From contig PEVN01000376.1 in NCBI GenBank assembly GCA_002779825.1, positions 1-38,529 on the forward strand: DNA of 38,529 bases. Direction: 5' to 3'. Under the pieces are notes generated by a model. That model saw nothing but the letters and a program-made list of their open reading frames with translations, searched no databases and was not told the DNA's origin. Position numbers and translations under genes: made by a program. This DNA is from Armatimonadetes bacterium CG06_land_8_20_14_3_00_66_21 (GTDB taxonomy: Bacteria; Armatimonadota; Abditibacteriia; CG2-30-66-41). This document shows positions 26,801-33,716 of the stretch, one piece after another (position 1 is the stretch's first letter; every line of letters starts with the position of its first letter).

Positions 26801-27568
26801 GTTGGCTTTGCCATCCAGCAGCAGAGCCGCCTTGTCGAAGTCGTAAAAGCCATCGCCGTTGTGACAGATGTTCAAGAGGTCGAGCCGCTTGTCGGGATGG
26901 CGTTCCAAGACTTGTGGCGTGTAGGGTGACTCCTGTGCGTCCGGCTCCACCTCAAAGGCAATGTCGCTGACCCACAGTGCGCCACGCGCGTTGAGGTCGT
27001 CCACGTCGTCGAGGCGGAAGGTGAACTGCTCCACCTTGCCCAGGTCGGCGCCTCCGCCCAAGATGACACCATAGACGTTCCGCACCTTCGAGTTGAGCGC
27101 GTAGACATCCATGGCGGCGTCGACCCAGCGGCCAACGGGATAGCTGCCGTTCACCGTCGGCACGTCAAAGTCGGTGAACGAGGTCGGACTCGTCCGCAAC
27201 CGCACCTTGAACCCACCGACGCACACGGGCGCCGTCTTCGCGCCGGCTGGCTCGGCCACCTCCCAGCGGTAGCGGAATCGAACCGTGCGGATCGGCAGTC
27301 GCGACACCGGCGGGTCGAGCTGGCGCGTGACCCAGATCGGCTCGCTGGCCTTTGGATCGCCAAAACCGAACGCCGCCCGAAGCACCTTCTTGCCGCCGTC
27401 GGTCGCGACGGTCAGTCCCTGCCGCCCCTGCCCACCGCGGTAGTACTCCGGGGTGGTGCTGGACTGCCAGCGGCTCAGGTCGAGGGAGGAGAAGTCATCG
27501 ACCGCCACAGTGTCGGCGCCTACCGGCATCGCCAGGCAGGCGGTCAATAGGAGCAGGAGACGAGACAT
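23828..27568 (-). CDS. Giant secreted multidomain TIM-barrel hydrolase-like protein
   Basis: A 1246-aa exported protein with a clean signal peptide (residues 1-18, ending VGA-D). Residues about 20-210 form a lectin-like beta domain (VDDFSSLDLSRWQ). A GATase-like Rossmann segment follows (about 230-440, with VIVLGDVDPW and LLACTGPQSFGN), then an Ig-like linker and a TIM barrel (about 540-900, with FYPIITYLPTMDGG and KYVDEPFMTP). A second GATase/trimerisation-like segment (about 930-1010) resembles that of GH42 beta-galactosidases, and the tail is Ig-like. E in VDEP near residue 680 is the best catalytic candidate, but no family is assigned with confidence. GAGGTG lies about 6 nt before the ATG. 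It diverges from the sulfatase gene. A glycosidase acting on polysaccharide is the most likely role. Confidence 0.8.
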   Translation of the reverse strand: MSRLLLLLTACLAMPVGADTVAVDDFSSLDLSRWQSSTTPEYYRGGQGRQGLTVATDGGKKVLRAAFGFGDPKASEPIWVTRQLDPPVSRLPIRTVRFRYRWEVAEPAGAKTAPVCVGGFKVRLRTSPTSFTDFDVPTVNGSYPVGRWVDAAMDVYALNSKVRNVYGVILGGGADLGKVEQFTFRLDDVDDLNARGALWVSDIAFEVEPDAQESPYTPQVLERHPDKRLDLLNICHNGDGFYDFDKAALLLDGKANIVTSSFHGLHFPIWDFPKTREALLRFDVIVLGDVDPWVFTAEQLHWIADAVHSGVGLLACTGPQSFGNARKHPKAFTDLLPVTYEPGAKQQRANATPARAADHVLTAGCDPAVFGTVREVNGIAPRADATLLLTAGKQPLLVAGQTGPGRVLVLNGWAQPSALGDGSFMTNAAWQPFAARLLAWLANRKLPAAPAANKPPAMTRIEARWLYGKSAFAPGSPFGFEITVHRPAGTLDAEVTATLSAPSGTLWTGKVQAAAEARIEGTLPNVASGPVTATLTMPGAERVTLQGQVVDPLRRDDFYPIITYLPTMDGGHVFDFERTDDLVREVYDHGFNTIAVGGLGANAGGGIAAALRGRAEATAGSLGMASILEYTTFTEYSRDRPHRVSPFADEFEATLRKRVEAGIEQARYVPRLLSVKYVDEPFMTPACLDDSDATKAAFHELTGHAYMDRKSLGDDAPAKYAFGRFLSAYLEKDFAVGQKIKTDEGAPWDLLQTYCSPGFGSGRALDGFEDVYRWTRPADRFDFDVYPYFYPTSDRIRFVQANWCFAESRVISRALSKPWGFYVELDDRNYPYQVNPAEASAECAYTAVAAGADYLNSFILRTFGSGTTARPERWEKCGEAMRAIRRIGPLLTRWQRQPARVGVLLPETQQLLYNGYNVPMYTLSILAQAVGDADVIHEEILTEGLPGSLEVLFVIGADALRRDAQQKLIEWVRQGGAVVFDGLPTVDEHGQALEWPAEFTGDRQGVPFGNGRVGGTEEGIEDVCRNAVEGDDPRAWPKLVAETARDVLPLLRRTEGSVGVRVTANALHTDVGVRGNMDSACVLIVNHHADAQPVAVELSDWGFRPGWVVDLTTDQTIGEAVSGGGAVTLKQTLPGRGARVVGIYEKRPTKVAVGVATGEVKRGEALRYTVAMQAAAAPAKGSFLLNLAVVGPEGSRYDRLGGARATEGGVCAVEALVPISAPTGRYTITATAPHAGLAGEATFVVR

Positions 27569-27772
27569 GACATTGGCACCTCAAGGCTCTTGGGTTCGCC
27601 GTCGGTTCGGCAATTGTACCCCGGTAGCGCTCAGTGGTCCCCTCTGGGCAATGCCTTGCCGGGAAGCTGCCGCAACCACGCCACCCTCGCTGACAGGTCA
27701 CTTCCTTGAAGCCAGCGAACACCGTCCCCTTCGCCAAAGCGTTTGACACCGCCCTACCGAATGGAGTCCTCC

Positions 27773-29332
27773 ATGCCCCCCGCAAACCGCCGCGATTTCC
27801 TCAGGTCCAGCTTCACCGGCGTCGCCGGGTCGCTTCTCGCAGGCGCCGTGCCTCGCCGCGCCCGAGCGGAGACGAGCATCACTGCCACCGGCAAGTACAA
27901 CGTGCTCTTCATCGCCGTGGACGACCTGCGGCCGCAGCTCGGCTGCTATGGACAGACGAAGATGCACACGCCCAACCTGGACGCGCTGGCAGCCCGGGGG
28001 ACGCTGTTCGACCGGGCCTACTGCCAGCAGGCGGTGTGCAGCCCGTCGCGTACGTCGCTGCTGACCGGGCGGCGGCCCGACACGACCCGCATCTACGATC
28101 TGCAGACGCACTTCCGGCTGCACCTGCCAGACGTGGTCACCTTGCCGCAGCAGTTCAAGCAGCACGGCTACTTCACCCAGGGCTTCAGCAAGATTTACCA
28201 CGGCGGTCTGGACGACCCGGCCTCGTGGAGCGTGCCGTCGTGGCGGCCCTCGGCAGCCACCTACCACAAGCCGGAGACCCTGGCGGCGCTGCAGAAGGAG
28301 AGGGAGCGGCTCACGAAAGAGGGCAAGCTGGAGCCGACCAAAGTCCTGCAGCGCGACCCGAAGACGGGCATCCCGCTCCGAGTGTCGCGCCCGGGCGTCC
28401 AACTCCGCGGCCCAGCGTGGGAAGACCCCGACGTGCCGGACAATGCCCTGGCCGACGGGCAGACGGCCGACGAGGTCATCCGCGTCCTGCGTGAGGTGAA
28501 GGACAAGCCGTTCTTCCTCGCCGCCGGGTTCCTGAAGCCTCACCTGGCATTTGTTGCGCCGCGGAAGTACTACGACCTCTACCCACGCGGATCGCTCGCA
28601 CTGGCCGACAACCCCTTCGCGCCCAAGGCCTGCCCCGAGATCGCGCTGACCAACTCCGGCGAACTGCGGGCCTATAGCGACATCCCGTCCGTCGGGCCGG
28701 TGGACGACAATAAGGCCCTGGACTTGATCCACGGCTATTACGCCTGCACAAGCTATATCGACGCTCAGATAGGTCGGGTCATAGACGAACTGGATCGCCT
28801 GGGCCTGCGAGAGAAGACCGTCATCATCCTGTGGGGCGACCACGGCTGGCAACTCGGCGAGCACGGGCTCTGGTGCAAGCACACCAACTTCGAAGTCGCG
28901 GCGAGGGCGCCGCTGATCTGCGTGGCGCCGGGGCAGAAGGCTGTCGGCGCCAAGTCCAAGGCACTGACCGAGTTCGTCGACATCTATCCCACGCTGTGCG
29001 AGCTATGCGGTCTGCCGCTCCCCGACGGGCTCGAAGGCACCAGCTTCGCGCCACTCTTGGACGACCCGAACCGGCCGTGGAAGGAAGCCGCCTTCAGTCA
29101 GTACCCGCGCGGGCAGAATATGGGCTACTCCATGCGGACCGACCGGTACCGGTACACGGAGTGGGGGCGGCTGAACGAGAAGCCGGTGGCGGTTGAGCTG
29201 TACGACCACGAGAAAGATCCCGACGAGAACGTCAACGTCGCCCACCTGCCGGAGAACAAGGAACTGGTGGCACAGCTCAGCGCCCAACTGCGCAAGGGCT
29301 GGCGCGAGGCGCCGCCCTTGTCGGGCGGCTGA
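27773..29332 (+). CDS. Tat-exported sulfatase, iduronate-2-sulfatase-like
   Basis: This 519-aa sulfate-ester hydrolase carries a Tat signal (RRDFLRSSF, residues 6-14, cleavage near ARA). The metal-binding start VDDLRPQLGCYG has D50/D51. The C-x-P-x-R sulfatase signature CSPSR at 89-93 has C89 as the residue converted to formylglycine. Further sulfatase landmarks are GRRPDTTRIYD, LKPHLAF and WGDHGWQLGEHG. The pattern fits the iduronate-2-sulfatase/S1_7-like branch, suggesting a sulfated polysaccharide as substrate. ATG 27773 is preferred over 27761 because GGAG lies 6 nt before it. No formylglycine-generating enzyme is in the window. It precedes a secreted lectin-like protein by 22 nt. Confidence 0.92.
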   Translation: MPPANRRDFLRSSFTGVAGSLLAGAVPRRARAETSITATGKYNVLFIAVDDLRPQLGCYGQTKMHTPNLDALAARGTLFDRAYCQQAVCSPSRTSLLTGRRPDTTRIYDLQTHFRLHLPDVVTLPQQFKQHGYFTQGFSKIYHGGLDDPASWSVPSWRPSAATYHKPETLAALQKERERLTKEGKLEPTKVLQRDPKTGIPLRVSRPGVQLRGPAWEDPDVPDNALADGQTADEVIRVLREVKDKPFFLAAGFLKPHLAFVAPRKYYDLYPRGSLALADNPFAPKACPEIALTNSGELRAYSDIPSVGPVDDNKALDLIHGYYACTSYIDAQIGRVIDELDRLGLREKTVIILWGDHGWQLGEHGLWCKHTNFEVAARAPLICVAPGQKAVGAKSKALTEFVDIYPTLCELCGLPLPDGLEGTSFAPLLDDPNRPWKEAAFSQYPRGQNMGYSMRTDRYRYTEWGRLNEKPVAVELYDHEKDPDENVNVAHLPENKELVAQLSAQLRKGWREAPPLSGG

Positions 29333-29354
29333 GTTCCAGAGGAGGCACCGCGTA

Positions 29355-30482
29355 GTGCAGTGGACACAAGTAGACACCGTGTGCGCCGGGATCGGCCGGC
29401 TCGCGCTACTGCTGGCTCTGACTCACTCTGCGCAGGCTGCGACGATCCTCGAGGAGGGCTTCGAGTCGCAGGGCCGCTGGCAAGAGCAGATCCGGGGGAA
29501 GGGCTCCATTGAGCGGGCGCCGGGAGGCGTCGAGGGCAAGTGCCTGAAGACGACCAGCGAAGACTGCGCGCTGGTCTACTACTCCCAGCCGCTCCCCCGC
29601 GATCGCGTGCAAGGCAAGCGGCTGATCATCCGCGCGAAGGTGAAGCTGGAGAACGTCATCAAGGGCGACCAGGACTACTCGACGGCGAAGCTCCACGTGG
29701 GTTTCCGGGTGGGCAACGAGCCCGGGAACCGGGCGCAGCGGTTCGTCGGCACGACAGACTGGCACGACGAGGTGCTGGTCGCCGAGATCCCTGCCGAGGC
29801 CACCCAGGTTGTGCTTGACCTGGGCATCCAGAACGGCACCGGCAGCGCCTACTTTGACAACCTGGTCGTCGATGACGGCGTTCGCGAGCACACCGCGGTG
29901 AGCCTCGAATCTGTGGCGAACGCCAGCTTTCGCGACGAGGTCGCCGGCGACGGCGAAGGCGGGTTCTTGGATGCGGGGCCGCTAGACCTGCGGGACCTCC
30001 CCGTCGGGGACGTGCGTCTGGGCGGGGTCGACTTCTACATACTGCCCCCCAGCGAAAACTACGGCCGCACGTGCGTGGTGCTGCGGGGCGCGAAGCGGCC
30101 GGACCGCCCTGCTCGGATCGACACAGTCATCCCCGTCTCGAAGAAGGCGTCTCGGCTGTTCTTCCTGCACGCCGCCGCCTGGCCAAGTCCCGCCCACAGC
30201 GACCCGTGCCTGGTCTACGCGATTCACTACGAGGGCGGAGCAGTAGTAGAGGTCCCCCTGCGCGAGGGCGTCGACCTCGGTGGTCTGGATGCCCCCCGAG
30301 ACCTGCCCAACTGGAAGGTAGCGTGGAGTGGCAAGTACGCGGGCGGTACCGTGGGCTTGGGCGTTACTACCTGGGAGAACCCGAACCCCGGAACGCCGAT
30401 CGCGTTTGTCCGGCTGTCCACGCCTGGCACGGGGGGCGTGCCGGTGGTGGTGGCAGTTTCGCTGGATCCGAAGGGGACGTGA
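29355..30482 (+). CDS. Secreted two-domain lectin-like protein, function unknown
   Basis: A 375-aa exported protein with a signal peptide (residues 1-29, ending AQA-A). Residues about 30-185 look like a carbohydrate-binding jelly roll (ILEEGFESQGRW, YFDNLVVDDG). The second half (about 190-375) is another beta-sandwich, with DFYILPP, LFFLHAAAW and WENPNPGTPIAF, a module often found attached to large sugar hydrolases. No catalytic residues can be named, so it is probably a binding protein. It starts at GTG with GAGGAGG about 9 nt upstream and lies 22 nt after the sulfatase, so the two are likely co-transcribed. Confidence 0.78.
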   Translation: MQWTQVDTVCAGIGRLALLLALTHSAQAATILEEGFESQGRWQEQIRGKGSIERAPGGVEGKCLKTTSEDCALVYYSQPLPRDRVQGKRLIIRAKVKLENVIKGDQDYSTAKLHVGFRVGNEPGNRAQRFVGTTDWHDEVLVAEIPAEATQVVLDLGIQNGTGSAYFDNLVVDDGVREHTAVSLESVANASFRDEVAGDGEGGFLDAGPLDLRDLPVGDVRLGGVDFYILPPSENYGRTCVVLRGAKRPDRPARIDTVIPVSKKASRLFFLHAAAWPSPAHSDPCLVYAIHYEGGAVVEVPLREGVDLGGLDAPRDLPNWKVAWSGKYAGGTVGLGVTTWENPNPGTPIAFVRLSTPGTGGVPVVVAVSLDPKGT

Positions 30483-30502
30483 GCACGACGATGGGGCGCG
30501 AG

Positions 30503-31270
30503 TCAGTTCACCGTCTGGACGAATGACGCAACCAAGTCCTGGTCGTATACCGTCCCGGCACCGGCGAGCACATGACCCATCGCGTCTCTGGGCGAGAGCG
30601 CTTCCCGGTACGCTGCCCGCGACGTCATCGAGTCGTACGCTTCCGCAATCCCGATGATCCTGGCGGCAGTTGGGATCTCGTCGCCCAGCAGCCCATCCGG
30701 GTACCCGCGACCGTCCACTCTCTCGTGGTGGTGGCGAACCATCCGGGTCAGTTCCGCCAACTCGCGCACGTTGCCCAGGATCTCGCCGCTGTGCACGGGA
30801 TGTTGCTGGACTTTGCGGAACTCGTCCGCCGTGAGGCGCCCTTCCTTACGCAGCAACTGCGGGTCCACCATCAGTTTGCCGACGTCGTGGAGGAGCCCTG
30901 CCAGCCAGACCTGATCCTGGTCTTTCTGGCTCATTCCCAGCTTTCGCGCGATGGCGCGAGCGCGGTCTGCGACCCGCTGGCCGTGCCCCGACTCGAAGGT
31001 GTCGCACAACTCCTCGATGACGGTGACGAGACACCGGACCACTTCCAATAGCGGCACCGTGGCCGCGTCCGTTCCCTCCCGCCGAACGTCCGGCTGGCTG
31101 GGCTTCAGCAGCGCTCGTACATCCGACTCACGCACCCGATGGTGCCCGCCCGGGGTTGTCATGGAGGGCAGCCGGCCGTCATAGATGTACTTCTTGACCG
31201 TCTGTTGCGTGACGGCCAGTATCTCGGCGGCCCGCTTTGGGCTTAGGAGTCTCTCCTCTGTGCTTGGCAT
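30503..31270 (-). CDS. HD-GYP protein with N-terminal excisionase/MerR-type helix-turn-helix
   Basis: This 255-aa protein combines a DNA-binding domain with a cyclic-di-GMP phosphodiesterase-type domain. Residues about 8-56 are a helix-turn-helix of the excisionase/MerR kind (SPKRAAEILAVTQQTVKKYI, then GGHHRVRESDVRALL). The HD-GYP domain (about 75-255) keeps the HD pair H128-D129, H157, H160, the triple His 180-182, GYP at 189-191 and D213, so it should be active. The start is the ATG just before the HTH; a GTG at 31330 would add 20 residues but runs through two hairpins. There is no transmembrane segment. It follows the GAF-HD-GYP gene after 69 nt and is probably in the same operon. Confidence 0.9.
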   Translation of the reverse strand: MPSTEERLLSPKRAAEILAVTQQTVKKYIYDGRLPSMTTPGGHHRVRESDVRALLKPSQPDVRREGTDAATVPLLEVVRCLVTVIEELCDTFESGHGQRVADRARAIARKLGMSQKDQDQVWLAGLLHDVGKLMVDPQLLRKEGRLTADEFRKVQQHPVHSGEILGNVRELAELTRMVRHHHERVDGRGYPDGLLGDEIPTAARIIGIAEAYDSMTSRAAYREALSPRDAMGHVLAGAGTVYDQDLVASFVQTVN

Positions 31271-31279
31271 CTCAGAGTA

Positions 31280-31320
31280 CAACTTTCGTTGTGCAGTTCG
31301 CGATCCCTTCCGATGGAAGG
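31280..31320 (-). other. Two hairpins in the leader of the HTH-HD-GYP gene
   Basis: On the minus strand CCTTCC-ATC-GGAAGG is followed by ACAAC-GAAA-GTTGT (a GNRA tetraloop), the latter ending about 9 nt before the ATG. No Shine-Dalgarno sequence is obvious between the hairpin and the start. Confidence 0.45.
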
Positions 31321-31339
31321 ATGACACCAAAACAGCACT

Positions 31340-32329
31340 TCAGTTCAGGCAGTCTCTCGCGATGGCGACGATGCGGGGGTCGAACTGGATGCCGGCGCTG
31401 GCTGACAGTCGGTTGAGGGCCGTCAGCGTGTCGAGTGCCCCACGGTAGGGCCGGTCGGATGTCATCGCGTCGAATGCGTCTGCAACCGTGATGATCCGGC
31501 CCGAGAGCGGAATCTCCTCGCCCTTGAGCCCATCGGGGTAGCCGCGGCCATCGAGCCACTCGTGGTGGTGGCGAACTCCCGGACCCAGATCCCAGGCGTC
31601 GGTGAACTGCTGGACGATCTCCCCTCCCCAGTGCGAGTGCTCTCGGACCGCCTCCATTTCGCCCCGTTCCAGCCTGCCGGACTTGGTGAGGATCGCATCC
31701 ATGAGGCCGATCTTGCCGACGTCGTGCACGGAAGCGGCTGCCCAGATCTCCTCGACGTTGTGGTACCCCATGGACTCGGCAATCCGCCCGCTGTAGTCGG
31801 CGACCCGCTGGCAGTGTTGGGAGGTGTACGGGTCCTTTGCGCGGATCGCGTGAATCATCGCCTTGACTGTGTTGATCCCGGCCCAGTGCAGCAACTCCCG
31901 CAGACGAGCGACTTCCAGCGCCTGCTCAAGCCCGAACGCAGCGGAGTCCAGAAGGACCCGTACCAACCGCTTGTCCTCTTCAGTGAACTCGACGGACGCG
32001 TCGCTTGAGTCACGGCGGTATAGCCACAGTGCGCCGTTGAGCTTCTCCGTCCTGAACGGCAGATTGGGGGACCACACCTTGGGGATCTCGGTCAACGCGA
32101 CCCGAGTGTGCCCGAGCGCAGAGCGAACATCGCCGGACTCGGTCGGGGGTCGGTACCCACTCCCATAGGTAAAGTCAAAGGTCTCACCCGAGAGCAGGTT
32201 CGTCGCGCTGATCGTTCCGCCGTCCGCCCGCACGAGTTCCGACGCGCCGCGAACCATCCGGAACAGGAACGAGTTGGCGAGGTCGTGCGCGTCGGCTGCT
32301 GGCTGCTTGGGCGTCTCGATGGAGGTCAT
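31340..32329 (-). CDS. GAF-like sensor HD-GYP protein
   Basis: This 329-aa soluble cyclic-di-GMP phosphodiesterase-type protein has a GAF-like sensor at about 18-140 (ISATNLLSGETFDF, GALWLYRRD, DKRLVRVLLDSAAFGLEQA). A short helix leads to the HD-GYP domain (about 150-329) with H202-D203, H231, HHH 254-256, GYP at 263-265 and D284. All expected metal ligands are present. The ATG follows GGAG by about 11 nt, a weak ribosome-binding context. It has its own candidate promoter and operator upstream and precedes the HTH-HD-GYP gene. An input signal cannot be named. Confidence 0.9.
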   Translation of the reverse strand: MTSIETPKQPAADAHDLANSFLFRMVRGASELVRADGGTISATNLLSGETFDFTYGSGYRPPTESGDVRSALGHTRVALTEIPKVWSPNLPFRTEKLNGALWLYRRDSSDASVEFTEEDKRLVRVLLDSAAFGLEQALEVARLRELLHWAGINTVKAMIHAIRAKDPYTSQHCQRVADYSGRIAESMGYHNVEEIWAAASVHDVGKIGLMDAILTKSGRLERGEMEAVREHSHWGGEIVQQFTDAWDLGPGVRHHHEWLDGRGYPDGLKGEEIPLSGRIITVADAFDAMTSDRPYRGALDTLTALNRLSASAGIQFDPRIVAIARDCLN

Positions 32330-32367
32330 GTCACTGGCGTCTCCGAGCGGAGAAGACCACTTGCTAT

Positions 32368-32382
32368 GGAGAATGCATCTCC
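32368..32382. promoter_or_regulatory. Candidate operator GGAGA-N5-TCTCC at the HD-GYP start site
   Basis: An interrupted palindrome covers the predicted transcription start (about 32377) of the GAF-HD-GYP gene. Whether a protein binds it is unknown; the HTH of the neighbouring protein is an obvious candidate. Confidence 0.35.
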
Positions 32383-32383
32383 A

Positions 32384-32411
32384 ATTCTAACACAGGAATC
32401 CGTATTGTAAC
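32384..32411 (-). promoter_or_regulatory. Candidate promoter of the HD-GYP pair
   Basis: On the minus strand GTTACA and TAGAAT are separated by 16 nt. The -10 is identical to that of the DUF951 promoter and the -35 matches four of six consensus bases. The leader would be about 48 nt. Confidence 0.45.
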
Positions 32412-32543
32412 ATGTTGAAATCAAAATTTTCGTATGAAATCACATGCATACTCTGTCCGCGGGTCTCAGCGACGCTGCCGCCGAGGGCGTTCTGCGGGCA
32501 GGCTTCGTGGCGAACTCGCCGCCCACCGCCTGAGAACAACGCA

Positions 32544-32563
32544 CCCGCTCCGAGGGGAGCGGG
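32544..32563 (-). terminator. GC-rich hairpin downstream of the amidohydrolase
   Basis: CCCGCTCC and GGAGCGGG pair perfectly around a 4-nt loop. It lies about 130 nt after the amidohydrolase stop and lacks a T-tract, so it may act only as a weak or Rho-assisted stop. Confidence 0.35.
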
Positions 32564-32692
32564 GTTCGGACTTCCGGCGTTACAGGGGGCGGCCATGTGC
32601 CGTGAGCACCACCTGTCGGCCACAGAGGACCACCCGATACGGACACGCGACAGCAGCATTGTACCTCACTCTGCCGAGGTGTCACAGGCCGG

Positions 32693-33544
32693 TCACGCAG
32701 GTCCGCTTCGGTCCAGCCACTTGTATGCGGCGCGGCCGTTGCGCAGGAAGTACTTCTCTGCCGCCGCGTCGCCCTTGCCTCGGAAGTACTCGGCGACGAC
32801 CTGCACTACGTTCCCGTATCCCGCATACCGCGAGCACACCGGCCAGTCGCTTCCGTAGATCAGCCGGTCTTCGCCGAACTCGTTCCAGAGGACGTCAAGC
32901 GTCGGCACATAGAAGCCAGGCTCCGTCGGCGCCGGGATCTTCCGCGTCGCCGAGGCAAGCCCGGACACTTTGCAGAACATGTTGGGGTGCTGTGCCGCGC
33001 GGGTCATGCCCTCCACCCAAGCTGAGTCAGGCGCACTGCCGTCAATCAGCACGCCGGCAACGTGGTTGATGACGATCCGCAGATACGGCAACCGCTCGGC
33101 GAGCTCTGCCGTCGCCGGGAGATGCCGAGGCTGCACCAACACGTCCAGTTCCAGATCCTTGCCGACCAGCAACGCCAGGTCGGCCACCACGGCCGGGTCG
33201 GTCATCTTGTCGACCACCGGCCCGCGGAGGCGGATTCCGCGGAACAGCTTATTGCGGGAGAGCCGCGCAACGTCTCTCGCAAACGCACCGTTCCCCGGTT
33301 CCAGGTTGCCGACAACTCCGACGATGAATGGGTCTTTCTCCGCAAGGTCCAGCACCCACTGGTTGTCCTCAACCCACTCGCTCGCCTCCACCACGACCAT
33401 GCCCGTCACCCCATGGGGCGCGGAAGCCTCCTTGCAGTGCGAGGGCAGCACCATGCGGTAGAGCACCTCATCGTCCCGATCCGGCCACGGCACGCCCTGC
33501 GGCCGGGAGGGATCGTAGATGTGCATGTGTGAATCAATGCTCAT
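32693..33544 (-). CDS. Amidohydrolase-2 family hydrolase (sugar-lactonase-like)
   Basis: This 283-aa cytoplasmic TIM-barrel hydrolase of PF04909 begins DSHMHIYDP with metal ligands H6 and H8. It continues with FRGIRLRGP (substrate-side Arg), VINHVAG (a metal His) and the late YGSDWPVC with the catalytic Asp. The short N-terminal pattern D-S-H-x-H and the DP-x4-GVPWP stretch recall L-fuconolactonase/rhamnonolactonase and 2-pyrone-4,6-dicarboxylate lactonase relatives. A lactone of a deoxy sugar is therefore the likeliest substrate. GGAGG lies 5 nt before the ATG. It stands between HD-GYP genes and a sialidase-like gene on the same strand but far from both. Confidence 0.85.
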   Translation of the reverse strand: MSIDSHMHIYDPSRPQGVPWPDRDDEVLYRMVLPSHCKEASAPHGVTGMVVVEASEWVEDNQWVLDLAEKDPFIVGVVGNLEPGNGAFARDVARLSRNKLFRGIRLRGPVVDKMTDPAVVADLALLVGKDLELDVLVQPRHLPATAELAERLPYLRIVINHVAGVLIDGSAPDSAWVEGMTRAAQHPNMFCKVSGLASATRKIPAPTEPGFYVPTLDVLWNEFGEDRLIYGSDWPVCSRYAGYGNVVQVVAEYFRGKGDAAAEKYFLRNGRAAYKWLDRSGPA

Positions 33545-33569
33545 CGCAGCCTCCGTTGCCCCGTTTGTC

Positions 33570-33645
33570 GCCGAGCGTTGAGCGTTGTGCGTTGGCCGTT
33601 TCCCCTTGAGCGTTCCGTGTTCGATGTTGAGTGTTCGATGTCAGG
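33570..33645. repeat. Degenerate GAGCGTT/GTTCGATGT tandem repeats
   Basis: A run of imperfect 7-10 nt units (GAGCGTTGAGCGTTGTGCGTT, then GTTCGATGTTGAGTGTTCGATG with small variations) fills much of the gap between the amidohydrolase and sialidase-like genes. Units are irregular, with no constant spacer. Confidence 0.6.
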
Positions 33646-33716
33646 CGCTCATCCCTCGGTTTACGACGTCCAATGGTCGACAGCGGGCAGGTGACGAGTG
33701 CCAGCTTCGGGGGTCC

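Larger units (their letters stand above)
32330..32692. other. Gene-free region with AT-rich promoter stretch
   Basis: No credible gene lies here. Positions 32376-32450 are markedly AT-rich for this genome and hold several small palindromes (AACATGTT at 32409, AAAATTTT at 32423) next to the HD-GYP promoter. The rest is GC-rich, with a hairpin at 32544-32563. Confidence 0.6.

Noticed and set aside
27743..27748. TTGACA as a -35 box for the sulfatase
   Set aside because: No -10 lies at 16-18 nt, and the position leaves no room for a leader before the ATG.
27698..28882. A 394-codon minus-strand frame
   Set aside because: Antisense to the sulfatase with its CSPSR motif.
33570..33645. CRISPR array
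   Set aside because: Units are short, degenerate and contiguous, with no uniform repeat-spacer structure and no cas gene nearby.
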